A DNA stretch of 64,000 nucleotides, from assembly GCA_963682005.1 (NCBI GenBank), contig OY820914.1, positions 682,001 to 746,000 of the forward strand. Direction: 5' to 3'. Made by a program: the position numbers and the translations under genes. This DNA is from CAIYUC01 sp963682005 (GTDB taxonomy: Bacteria > Bacteroidota > Bacteroidia > Bacteroidales > FEN-979). The notes below the pieces were generated by a model, which was not told where the DNA came from, made no database searches, and saw only the letters and a program-made list of their open reading frames with translations. Each line of letters starts with the position of its first letter. The first letter of the stretch is position 1. Positions 8,114-16,676 of the stretch are shown piece by piece.

Positions 8114-9508
8114 TTATCGTCCTCCTCTTCCGGCAGCCGGCCTCATCTGGGGCTGGAACGGACTCGCCTGCTGTTGCGTGGCCGAGCTTTGGTTCAGAAT
8201 CCCGGTGATGAGCTCATCACCTTCCATGATATTGCCTTCCTTCACCTCTGTTGAACTCCCGTCAGAAAGTCCCAGCTTCACCCTTTCGGGGATGATCATC
8301 TCTCCCTTTTTAACCCAAACCATCCCGGCATTTTTCCTGCCGCCAAATCCCTTCTGACCTCCCGGCTGCGAACCTCCGCCGCTGAACCCGTTCCTGTTGA
8401 CCTGGCTGCCACCTGCTGTTGTCCGGGGGTTTCCGGCAGCCTGGCTACCGGAGGCAGTATTTCCGCCCTGTGAGCCCTGAACCTGCGATGCAGTCCCGGC
8501 GACTTGCTGACCGCCTTGTTTCCTTCGTTCCAGCCATTTCTGCATTTTTTGTTTTATGGAGTCGGGCCAGATCTTCATCATCTTGTCGATTATTTCCTGG
8601 GAAGGTGTAAAACGAGTAGCACTTGCAGGGATCTTCAGCACATCGGTGACCTGCTGGATGTGAACGGTGATATTCGCCGTCATGCCGGGAAGCAGCTTCT
8701 TATCCGGATTCGGTACATTAATAATGACCGTATATTTCACCACATTCTGGGTGATGGTCGGCTGAAGCCTGATCTGGCTTACGGTTCCGTTGAAAATGCG
8801 GTCTTCATATGCGTCTACAGTGAAGGTGACATTCTGCCCGTCTTCGATCTTGCCGATATCCGTTTCATCAATGCTGGCCTGGACCTGCATTTTGGTGAGG
8901 TCGTTGGCGATGGAAAACAGTGTTGGTGTATTGAAGCTCGAGGCAACGGTTTGCCCCACATCCACGGCCCTGGAAACGACTACACCGGAAACCGGGGCAA
9001 CAATGGTAGCATATTTCAGGTTGATCTTTGCCCTGTCGAGCGAGGCTTTTGCAGAACGTGCATTGGCAACAGCCGTCTGCCAGTCTGAATACGCCTGATC
9101 ATAATCTGCCTGTGCCACCACTTTCTGATCAAATAATTCTTTGGTCCTGTCGAAATTCTTTTTATTCAGTTCAACAGCCACTTTCGTCCTGAACAGGCTT
9201 GCTTCCGCATCGACCACCGCTGCTGCAAGGAACGTGGTGTCGATGATTGCGATCACCTGACCTTTCCTCACCACCGAGTTAAAATCAACAAAAATTCTTG
9301 AAATGGTGCCTGATACCTGTGTTCCCACCTGGACGGTAGTATCTGCACTGAGGGTACCTGTGGCTGTGACCAGGATCTCAACATCTCCCTTTTCGACTTT
9401 CGCGGTTCGCCATTCGAGCTTTGCTTCGGCTTTTTTCGCGAAAAGGAAATAAGCACCTATGGCCCCGGCAATGACTATCAGGACAATAATAATGATCTTC
9501 GTTTTCAT
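8114..9508 (-). CDS. MacA-like periplasmic adaptor (HlyD family)
   Basis: A 464-residue membrane fusion protein. An N-terminal membrane anchor (about 4-24) is followed by a split lipoyl domain (TATGTLSADTTVQVGTQVSG early, APVSGVVVSRAVDVGQTV later) on either side of a coiled-coil hairpin, then beta-barrel and membrane-proximal domains. It would bridge MacB and TolC. A low-complexity stretch of about 60 residues rich in Gly, Gln and Ser (roughly 330-390) interrupts the C-terminal part. Such inserts are seen in Bacteroidota MacA proteins, but the role here is unknown. Confidence 0.9.
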   Translation of the reverse strand: MKTKIIIIVLIVIAGAIGAYFLFAKKAEAKLEWRTAKVEKGDVEILVTATGTLSADTTVQVGTQVSGTISRIFVDFNSVVRKGQVIAIIDTTFLAAAVVDAEASLFRTKVAVELNKKNFDRTKELFDQKVVAQADYDQAYSDWQTAVANARSAKASLDRAKINLKYATIVAPVSGVVVSRAVDVGQTVASSFNTPTLFSIANDLTKMQVQASIDETDIGKIEDGQNVTFTVDAYEDRIFNGTVSQIRLQPTITQNVVKYTVIINVPNPDKKLLPGMTANITVHIQQVTDVLKIPASATRFTPSQEIIDKMMKIWPDSIKQKMQKWLERRKQGGQQVAGTASQVQGSQGGNTASGSQAAGNPRTTAGGSQVNRNGFSGGGSQPGGQKGFGGRKNAGMVWVKKGEMIIPERVKLGLSDGSSTEVKEGNIMEGDELITGILNQSSATQQQASPFQPQMRPAAGRGGR

Positions 9509-9640
9509 GCCATTATTTCTGGGTTAGTTTTTTCATTCTTCAATCAGTTTCAGCAAAATTCCTAAAATTAAAAAAGAACACGGATGACACTGATCCTGAA
9601 GGATTATCACGGATTATATTGTTCCGGATATTACGATAAT

Positions 9641-9672
9641 TTCGCTACTTCGCTATTTCGCTACTTCGCTAT
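9641..9672. repeat. 2 x 16-bp tandem repeat
   Basis: Two exact copies of a 16-bp unit built from TTCGCTAC and TTCGCTAT lie at 9641-9656 and 9657-9672. They directly abut the stop codon of the TolC-like gene (9673). This is one of several short tandem tracts placed at gene edges in this window. Confidence 0.85.
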
Positions 9673-11019
9673 TTAAAATGTGATCGCCTTCCCCTGGTAA
9701 AAGTCAAGGATCTTTTGTTTAAAGATAAAATTGTACTTCGACTGGATCAGGTTGGATTCTGCCTGAGCAAAGTTATTCTTTTCCACAAGGTAATCGATGG
9801 CTGTGACCAATCCTACATTATATTTCTTCTCGATGCTTTTGTACGATAATTCTGCTGAAGTCTGCTGGAGCTTTGTGGCTTCATATTTTTTTATCGCATT
9901 TTTCATATCCGTGTAGGCTTGTTCAATGGTTTTCCGCAGGGTGTTCTTCGTATTCTGCTCCTCAAGTTTGGTAGTCAGTGCATTCACTTTTGCTCTCTCA
10001 ATATTGCTTTTGATCTGCCGGTTGGAATAGATAGGAATAGACAGGCTAAGCCCCAATCCTTCACCCAGGTTATTCCATAACTGGTTCCCGAATTTCTTAT
10101 TGTCCGGGTTGATTTCACCTGCATTGGTGCGGCTGGATCCGGAATAGTTGGTCGTCACATTTCCATTCAGGTTCAACCGGGGCCATCTGGCACCTTCATA
10201 AATCCTTATAGCGGTAAGGGCACTTTCAGTTCTCAGCGATGCACTGGTGATCTCAGGCATTACAGCGAGTGCTTTCCTGTAAATCGCTTCGTTTGTAAGC
10301 AGTGCCGACTCAGATGGTTCAGTATTGGAAGGCCGTTCAATATCAAAACTATCCACCACGGGAACTTCCATCAGCTGCATGAGGGTTACCCTGGCAAGAT
10401 CAAGTTGTCCCCGGGCATTCACCACTGATAAATTGTCGGTTGCATCCTGCGACTGGATCTGGTAGAGATTCAATTCAGGGACTTTGCCGGCATCCACCAG
10501 TTTTTTTGTCCGGTCCACCTGTATCTGTGTGGCTTCCGCCTGGCTTTGAGCGGCATTCAGGATCTCATAGGCGAACAAGACCTGCAGGTAAGCCGTGGTA
10601 ATATTCAGCGTCACATCATTCTTCACCTTTTCGATATCGGACATTCCTGCCTGCATGTTTATTTTATTCTGAAGGATGGTCCTGTTATTCTGCAATCCGT
10701 TGAAAAGACTGATGCTGGAATTCAGCGATACATTAGTTGAATAAAAGGTGGCCTGGACAAACTGGTTTGTTGTATTATCGATGCTGTTGCCAAAGTTGAC
10801 ACCTTCATTCACATTGGCGTTGAGGCCGGGAATGCGGTTAGCCTTTGACTGTGCAAGGTTGATCTTATTGATCTCATTGTTCAGCCGGGTCTGGTTCACC
10901 GAGATATTCCGCTCAATGGCGGTATCCAGGCATTGACGGAATGTCCAAACTGTTTTCTGGGCATGAAGGACTGAGAAAGGTATCAATGCCAGGGCAAGAA
11001 TTGCGAATTTCTTTTTCAT
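9673..11019 (-). CDS. TolC-family outer membrane efflux protein
   Basis: A 448-residue protein with a signal peptide ending at LHAQ (about residue 20), then the two repeated halves of the TolC fold with long helical segments (RQCLDTAIERNISVNQTRL at the start, and an equivalent around residue 240). It forms the outer-membrane channel for the MacA and MacB proteins encoded 165 bp downstream. As the first gene it probably carries the operon promoter. The 307-bp region upstream holds an inverted pair of ACATAG/ACAATAG tracts. Confidence 0.9.
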   Translation of the reverse strand: MKKKFAILALALIPFSVLHAQKTVWTFRQCLDTAIERNISVNQTRLNNEINKINLAQSKANRIPGLNANVNEGVNFGNSIDNTTNQFVQATFYSTNVSLNSSISLFNGLQNNRTILQNKINMQAGMSDIEKVKNDVTLNITTAYLQVLFAYEILNAAQSQAEATQIQVDRTKKLVDAGKVPELNLYQIQSQDATDNLSVVNARGQLDLARVTLMQLMEVPVVDSFDIERPSNTEPSESALLTNEAIYRKALAVMPEITSASLRTESALTAIRIYEGARWPRLNLNGNVTTNYSGSSRTNAGEINPDNKKFGNQLWNNLGEGLGLSLSIPIYSNRQIKSNIERAKVNALTTKLEEQNTKNTLRKTIEQAYTDMKNAIKKYEATKLQQTSAELSYKSIEKKYNVGLVTAIDYLVEKNNFAQAESNLIQSKYNFIFKQKILDFYQGKAITF

Positions 11020-11326
11020 ATTCGTTCAAAATTTACCACATAGGCACAATAGGTCACAATAGTTCGTTGGTGAAGATTCAGGTTAAATGCCTAAACTGAC
11101 GACAGTCATATGTATGAAACTCTATTGTGTTCTATGTGGCTATTGTGGTTCATATAAAATAGATTAATTTTCAAAAATAAAGAAAAGCCCCTGCCCGTCC
11201 TGCAGAAATCGTCAGGATACCGTTATTCATTCTACAAAAACGCATTTTTTCCCGCTGTAATATTTCTCTGACCGTAAAAATGTTATATTTGTAATTAGAA
11301 GAAGATAATGTCCCAAAGAAGATTGC
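11020..11326. other. Divergent intergenic region with inverted ACA(A)TAG tracts
   Basis: Between the efflux operon (left) and rpoN (right). Tracts at about 11034-11062 and 11122-11150 are built from CCACATAGG/CACAATAG units in opposite orientation. They could form a long imperfect hairpin or act as paired protein sites. The rpoN -7 box lies at the right end. Confidence 0.55.
11284..11291 (+). promoter_or_regulatory. Candidate rpoN -7 box
   Basis: TATATTTG matches TAnnTTTG and lies 35 bp before the rpoN ATG. No exact TTTG occurs at the -33 position. Confidence 0.4.
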
Positions 11327-12823
11327 ATGTTAAACCAGAAATTACAACAACGATTAATACAACGGTTATCCCCCCAGCAGGTGCTCGTAATGAGGCTCCT
11401 GCAGGAGCCCCTTCTTGCCCTTGAGCAGCGGATCAAGCAAGAGATTGAGGAAAATCCCGCCCTGGAAGAACTGAATGGGGAAGAGGATGAAAAAGAGGAA
11501 CTCATGGATGAGCCTCTTTCCGATTCCGTTGAATCAGATGAGGATGAATTCACAGATGAACTTGCAGAACCGCAGGCTGACGAAAATGATGATTTCTCGT
11601 TTGAAGATTACCTTGAAGAGGATGACATCCCTGAATATAAGCTTGCGGCCAACAATAAAAGTCCTGACGAGGAAGTTCGTGAAAACCCTGTTGTCTCAGG
11701 AACAAGCTTCCAGGACTACCTCCTGGGCCAGCTTGGCATGTGCCGTTTCAGCGACAAACAACACATCATTGCTGCCACCATCATTGGAAACCTAGATGAA
11801 TCGGGGTACCTCGACCGTGATATTAATGCGCTGGTTGACGACCTGGCCTTCAATCACAATATTGAAACAACCCCTGAGGAGATCCGGGTAGTGCTGAAAG
11901 AGATCCAGAATTTTGATCCGCCGGGGATAGGAGCCAGAAACCTCCAGGAATGCCTCCTTCTTCAGCTGGAACGGAAACCGGACCGGACGCCATCACTTGA
12001 TCTTGCTCTTCTGATCATCAGGGAGTGCTTTTCAGAATTCTCCAAAAAGCATTATGATAAGATCCTCCTAAAGGCAAAAACAACGGAAACTTTGCTGAAA
12101 AAGGCGATCGAGGAGATCCAGAAACTCAATCCAAAGCCCGGTGTAGCCATCAGCGAAGTTACACGTGAAGTAAATTATATTGTTCCGGATTTTGTCATCT
12201 CAAATGCCGGCGGGGAACTGGAACTGTCTCTTAATTCAAGAAATACGCCCGAGCTGTCACTGAACAGACAATACATTGAAATGCTCAGGGAGTATTCCTC
12301 GAGTAAAAAGGTCACCAGTTCCGATAAGGCAGCGGTTACTTTCATCAAGCAGAAACTGGATTCGGCAAAAGGATTCATCGATGCCATCCGTCAGCGCCAG
12401 GATACGCTTTACATCACCATGAAAGCGATCATGGATTACCAGAAAGAATATTTCCTTACAGGAGATGAAACAAAGTTAAAGCCGATGATCCTGAAGGATA
12501 TCGCCACGGTGATCAACATGGATATCTCAACCGTATCACGGGTTGCAAACAGCAAATATGTGCAGACTCCGTTCGGAACGCTCCAGCTGAAAAGCTTTTT
12601 CTCAGAATCGATGCAAAATACAAAGGGGGAAGAGATCTCCACGCGTGAAGTCAGGAAGATACTGCAGGAATGCATCGAGAATGAAGAAAAAACGGATCCA
12701 TTTACGGACGATCAGCTGGTGACCATCCTGAAACAAAAGGGCTATAACATTGCACGTAGAACCATTGCCAAGTATCGTGAACAACTGAACATCCCGGTTG
12801 CACGGCTTCGCAGGGAATTATAA
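11327..12823 (+). CDS. rpoN: RNA polymerase sigma-54 factor
   Basis: A 498-residue protein with the full sigma-54 layout. The N-terminal activator-interacting region is Gln/Leu-rich (LNQKLQQRLIQRLSPQQVLV). An acidic region II (about 45-100) and a core-binding domain follow. The C-terminal DNA-binding part has an HTH (IATVINMDISTVSRVANSKY) and the RpoN box ARRTIAKYRE close to the end. It directs RNA polymerase to -24/-12 promoters and needs an AAA+ activator, none of which is encoded in this window. A second gene follows 21 bp downstream on the same strand. Confidence 0.97.
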   Translation: MLNQKLQQRLIQRLSPQQVLVMRLLQEPLLALEQRIKQEIEENPALEELNGEEDEKEELMDEPLSDSVESDEDEFTDELAEPQADENDDFSFEDYLEEDDIPEYKLAANNKSPDEEVRENPVVSGTSFQDYLLGQLGMCRFSDKQHIIAATIIGNLDESGYLDRDINALVDDLAFNHNIETTPEEIRVVLKEIQNFDPPGIGARNLQECLLLQLERKPDRTPSLDLALLIIRECFSEFSKKHYDKILLKAKTTETLLKKAIEEIQKLNPKPGVAISEVTREVNYIVPDFVISNAGGELELSLNSRNTPELSLNRQYIEMLREYSSSKKVTSSDKAAVTFIKQKLDSAKGFIDAIRQRQDTLYITMKAIMDYQKEYFLTGDETKLKPMILKDIATVINMDISTVSRVANSKYVQTPFGTLQLKSFFSESMQNTKGEEISTREVRKILQECIENEEKTDPFTDDQLVTILKQKGYNIARRTIAKYREQLNIPVARLRREL

Positions 12824-12844
12824 ATCTTATCATCTCATTCATGT

Positions 12845-13456
12845 ATGGAAACGAGACTTGCCAAAACTATATCCTATCTGTTTCATCCGTTGCTTGTACC
12901 ATTGTACATCATGCTGTTCCTGCTGAACCTCAATGCCCATTTTTCTCTTGTCCTTTCGTTCACATCGAAGCTGATGCTTTCCGGGATCACCTGTCTTACC
13001 ACCATCCTTCTGCCTTTGCTGATCATTTTTCTCCTTGTTAAAAAGAAACTTGTACAATCGTACTATCTTGAAAGCCGGGAAGAGCGTATTTACCCGCTCC
13101 TTGTTATTTCAGTCTTTTATTACCTGACCTATTACCTGTTCAAAGGGGTGCATATTTCTCCTGTCTTCAGCTTTTACATGCTGGGGGCCACTTTCCTGGC
13201 GATCCTTTCACTGATCATTACGTTTTATCATAAGATCAGTCTTCACATGGTCGGTGTTGGAGGATTGACTGGCCTGATCACAGGGCTGACCCTGAACTTT
13301 GCGGTGGACCTGGCCTATTTTATTGTACTGGCGATCCTGGTTTCCGGTTTTGTTGGGTTTTCCAGGTTAAAAGTAAACTCCCACAAGCCATCCGAGATCT
13401 ACTCAGGATTTCTTGTGGGAGCTTCCGTGATGTTCCTTTTGTTCTTCCTTCTCTGA
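12845..13456 (+). CDS. Divergent PAP2-like integral membrane protein
   Basis: A 203-residue protein with about six hydrophobic segments. Remnants of the PAP2 phosphatase signature can be seen: REERIYP (residues 78-84), a lone His in KISLHMVG (His134) where PSGH would sit, and SR-x5-H-x3-E (Ser173, Arg174, His180, Glu184) where the family has SR-x5-H-x3-D. The spacing is exact, but the final Asp is Glu and PSGH is degraded. It may still act on a lipid phosphate, or may have become non-catalytic. It follows rpoN closely and its stop abuts the stop of the convergent beta-barrel gene with no gap. Confidence 0.65.
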   Translation: METRLAKTISYLFHPLLVPLYIMLFLLNLNAHFSLVLSFTSKLMLSGITCLTTILLPLLIIFLLVKKKLVQSYYLESREERIYPLLVISVFYYLTYYLFKGVHISPVFSFYMLGATFLAILSLIITFYHKISLHMVGVGGLTGLITGLTLNFAVDLAYFIVLAILVSGFVGFSRLKVNSHKPSEIYSGFLVGASVMFLLFFLL

Positions 13457-14203
13457 TCAGAATGGCATCAGCACAAATCCTACAGAGATCGGGTATGTTT
13501 CCGGGCCTTTCCCTTTGGTGAAAATTGATGACAGCTGGTAATATGCATTTACGTTTATCCACCTGAATCCTATCCGGAAAGTAGGTCCGTATGCAAACTG
13601 ATCAAGATTTTTAACACCGAGCAATTTTATCCTTGTTTTTTCCTTGCTGCCAAGCGAATAAAAGTACGTGTTCACATTCCCGTCACCAACATACTTGGCA
13701 AAGCTACCGATCAGGAATCCCAATTTGAATCCGGCTGCGACCGTCACCTTGCTTTTGCTCTTGAATCTTAATTCAAGCGGCAGTTCAAGATAATCCACAT
13801 TCAGCTTGCTCTTTTTATAGTTGACCCCATCAGGGATCTTTTTGAAGCCAACCGTTGTGGTATTTTTCGTTGTATCGATCAGGAAATTGCCATAAAGATT
13901 GTGGGCGCTCAATCCAAGTCCTATGGCAAAGCTCATATTGCTCTTCCCGAACGGGATGTTGTATGTGCCAAAAACATTAAATCCCTGGTTGATCGCCCTG
14001 GCTTTTGTTCCTTCAGGCATATTCATCCAGATATCAGTATAGAGCCCCACACCGATACTGATCCTCTTCTTGGTTGCTTCGTTTACAACCTGTGCATGGC
14101 CCGCCCGGCTGAAAATGAGAAGTGCCATTAGAACAGGCAATATCAGAAACAACCTGGAAACGGAATTTGTCTTCGTCCGGAGGTAAACTAATATATCTTT
14201 CAT
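13457..14203 (-). CDS. Outer membrane beta-barrel protein
   Basis: A 248-residue protein with an N-terminal basic/hydrophobic signal (about 12-37, ending GHAQ). Alternating amphipathic strands follow, typical of PorT/OmpW-like small barrels (GVGLYTDIWMNMPEG, FAIGLGLSAHNLYG, LELPLELRFKSKSKVTVAAG). It ends in an aromatic strand motif, VGFVLMPF. The exact family and role are not determined. Confidence 0.7.
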   Translation of the reverse strand: MKDILVYLRTKTNSVSRLFLILPVLMALLIFSRAGHAQVVNEATKKRISIGVGLYTDIWMNMPEGTKARAINQGFNVFGTYNIPFGKSNMSFAIGLGLSAHNLYGNFLIDTTKNTTTVGFKKIPDGVNYKKSKLNVDYLELPLELRFKSKSKVTVAAGFKLGFLIGSFAKYVGDGNVNTYFYSLGSKEKTRIKLLGVKNLDQFAYGPTFRIGFRWINVNAYYQLSSIFTKGKGPETYPISVGFVLMPF

Positions 14204-14292
14204 GTGGTTATTTTTTGTTTTCGGTTGAATTTGGCAGATTTGCCATATCTAATAACGTCAAATTGAGTAATTCTATATATTACTCATGAAAT

Positions 14293-15210
14293 TTATGCCC
14301 AGAGATTGGGCGGATATTCTTTTTTGCCTACCAGTTCCTGTATCTTGTTCCGGACCATCTCCCGGTCTTCCTTATAGGTCATACCAAACCATTGTTCATT
14401 GCAACTCAGGATCTTGACACTGGCCAATCTTGATTTAACGAGGCTGTTTACCATGGAAGGAATGTAAAATTCCGCTTTGGGGTTATTGAAATTATCCTTG
14501 ATGAACTCCCTGAAACCATTTTTCAGGTAACGCATAAAGGAAGGGGTGAATCCCCAGAAATTCATGGAAACGATCGTGTCTTCGGGAATCACGGAAAACT
14601 CACCGGAATCATTTTTCACCGAAATCCCTTTGGGCATCCGGATTATGTGGGTCTGTTCCGTGATATCCACCAGGTTGGAATACCGGTCGGCCTTGCAAAC
14701 ACCCCGTGAGACAGCTCCATGATCCGACAATGTATTCCGTATGCTGTAACCAACCATGCAGTAATCATTTTCGTAGTCGGGCGACCAGTTTTCATAATAT
14801 ACTGACAACGCATGAAAAGCGCTCCGGCCATAAAAATCATCTGCATTGATCACCGCAAAGGGGCCATTGATCTTTTCTGCTGCCATAAGAACGGCATGAC
14901 CGGTACCCCAGGGCTTTTCACGATCTCCGATTACTTGTATCCCATCCGGAACCATTGAAATTTCCTGGAGTACATAGTCGATCTCTATCCTGTCTTTCAG
15001 CTTATCGACAAAGTACTTCCTGAATTCTTTCTCTGTTGTTTTCCGGATCACAAATACAACCTTTTCAAATCCCGACCGGATTGCATCAAAGATGGAATAA
15101 TCAATGATCGTTTCACCGGATGGTCCGATCTTGTCGAGCTGTTTCAGCGATCCATAGCGGCTTCCTATTCCGGCAGCCAATATTACTAATGATGGTTTCA
15201 TTCCTTCCAT
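14293..15210 (-). CDS. Sugar-phosphate nucleotidyltransferase-like protein
   Basis: ATG 15210 is chosen; the frame extends to a TTG at 15240, and a second ATG lies at 15201. The protein is about 305 residues. The nucleotide-binding loop LAAGIGSRYGSLKQL lies near the N terminus and VINADDFYG carries the metal-binding Asp pair, the hallmarks of NTP-transferase enzymes that activate a sugar-1-phosphate or related phospho-compound. It directly follows the sugar MFS transporter gene, suggesting that the imported sugar is activated, but neither sugar nor nucleotide can be named. Related genes often neighbour a small-molecule kinase; none is present here. Confidence 0.75.
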   Translation of the reverse strand: MEGMKPSLVILAAGIGSRYGSLKQLDKIGPSGETIIDYSIFDAIRSGFEKVVFVIRKTTEKEFRKYFVDKLKDRIEIDYVLQEISMVPDGIQVIGDREKPWGTGHAVLMAAEKINGPFAVINADDFYGRSAFHALSVYYENWSPDYENDYCMVGYSIRNTLSDHGAVSRGVCKADRYSNLVDITEQTHIIRMPKGISVKNDSGEFSVIPEDTIVSMNFWGFTPSFMRYLKNGFREFIKDNFNNPKAEFYIPSMVNSLVKSRLASVKILSCNEQWFGMTYKEDREMVRNKIQELVGKKEYPPNLWA

Positions 15211-15240
15211 ATTGAATTCAACTTCAAAGTATACTTTCAA

Positions 15241-16587
15241 CTAACTCCATGATCTGATCTTGTGGCCTGCGACGGCATAGTAAAAGATCATGAGGTAACA
15301 CGGGACGGTTAACCAATAGGCCAGGTGCGGACTGAAAATATCTGCCATTCTTCCGTAGAGGAGAGGCAGAAGAGCGCCACCGGCAATCGCCATGATCAGA
15401 AGGGAAGATCCGATCTTGGTGAACCTGCCCAGTCCTGCAATGGCCAATGGCCAGATAGCCGGCCACATGATCGCATTGGCCAGTCCCAGCAAGGCAACAA
15501 AGAAAACCGACAGGTCAAATGGCAGTGAAATGCTGATACTGCCAAAATGAAATGGTATTACTGCCTGGTAATGTAAAGTCGCTGTAGTTATTGCAAGGAT
15601 GCTGAATATCAGTCCAAGCAGAGCGGAGATCGCAAGGGCAGATTCCTGTTTCAGGTATTTCGGGATGAAGATTATTCCCAGGATATACCCGATAACCATT
15701 GCTGTAAGTGTGTAGGAGGTAAAAACTTTTGCATCCGACAAGGAGATCCCCTGAGACAGGCCATATGGGATGATCGTATCACCTGCTATGACTTCCACTC
15801 CTACATACAGAAAAAGCGTAAACACACCCAGCATCAGCTGCGGGAAATGGAAGATATGACTCTTTCCTGTATTGGCTGCGGCAACTGATTCATCTTCATG
15901 ATCCGTATCGATATCGGGCAACCTGGCGAATCTAACCATCAGACCCAGCCCGATAAGAACCAATGCCATGATTATATATGGAAGGATCACACGGGAGGCC
16001 AGGCTGTCGAGTAAAAGCATTTTTGCACCCGGGTCCATCGACTTCAATTGATCAACCATGGTATTCGCATCTTTGAGAACGATCATCCCGAGGATCAGCG
16101 GGCTGATGACGCCTGCCACCTTGTTGCAGATGCCCATGATGCTGATCCTTTTGGCAGCACTTTCACGCGGACCGAGGATTGTAATATACGGATTTGAGGC
16201 TGTTTGCAAAATGGCCAGGCCGGTTCCCATAATGAACAAGCCGGCGAGAAATAATCCGTATGTGCGGGTCATTGCAGCAGGAATGAAACATAAAGCACCA
16301 AGGGCCATGATATAAAGTCCAACGGCCATTCCCTGCTTAAAGCCTGTTTTTTTTAGCACCCAGGCGGATGGGATCGCCATGACAAAATAGGAAATATAAA
16401 AAGCGAAAGCGACAAAGTAGGCTTCAAAATAGTTCAGTTCGCAAGCGATCCGGAGATAAGGGATGAGCACTCCGTTCAGCCAGGTAACAAAACCAAAGAC
16501 AAAAAAGAAAGCCCCGATAATGGTGATGGAGAGCGCATAATTGATCTTTTCATTTCGCAGGACTGGATGGAGAGTATCGTTTGTCAT
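15241..16587 (-). CDS. Sugar MFS transporter (FucP/GluP type)
   Basis: A 448-residue protein with about twelve hydrophobic segments. FucP-family marks include FFFVFGFVTWLNGVLIPY in helix 1, LQTASNPYITILG in helix 4-5 and GLANAIMWPAIWPLAI near the C terminus. These proteins are proton symporters for fucose, galactose, glucose or N-acetylhexosamines. It is adjacent to and upstream of the nucleotidyltransferase, and probably co-transcribed with it. Confidence 0.88.
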   Translation of the reverse strand: MTNDTLHPVLRNEKINYALSITIIGAFFFVFGFVTWLNGVLIPYLRIACELNYFEAYFVAFAFYISYFVMAIPSAWVLKKTGFKQGMAVGLYIMALGALCFIPAAMTRTYGLFLAGLFIMGTGLAILQTASNPYITILGPRESAAKRISIMGICNKVAGVISPLILGMIVLKDANTMVDQLKSMDPGAKMLLLDSLASRVILPYIIMALVLIGLGLMVRFARLPDIDTDHEDESVAAANTGKSHIFHFPQLMLGVFTLFLYVGVEVIAGDTIIPYGLSQGISLSDAKVFTSYTLTAMVIGYILGIIFIPKYLKQESALAISALLGLIFSILAITTATLHYQAVIPFHFGSISISLPFDLSVFFVALLGLANAIMWPAIWPLAIAGLGRFTKIGSSLLIMAIAGGALLPLLYGRMADIFSPHLAYWLTVPCYLMIFYYAVAGHKIRSWS

Positions 16588-16605
16588 TCCCGTGCAGGTT
16601 AAGTT

Positions 16606-16657
16606 ACCTCACCCCCGACCCCTCTCCATGTCTGAGGGGTGGAGAAGGTGGTGAGGT
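16606..16657. repeat. Nested hairpin repeat (family A)
   Basis: The outer arms are ACCTCACC (16606-16613) and GGTGAGGT (16650-16657). The inner arms are ACCCCTC (16618-16624) and GAGGGGT (16634-16640). It lies between the copA stop and the MFS start, and has the same architecture as 1154-1216. Confidence 0.8.
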
Positions 16658-16676
16658 GCAAAAATACAGGTTTTTT

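Noticed and set aside
8504..9088. A 194-codon frame antisense to the MacA-like gene
   Set aside because: The adaptor is fully supported; the antisense frame shows no family features.
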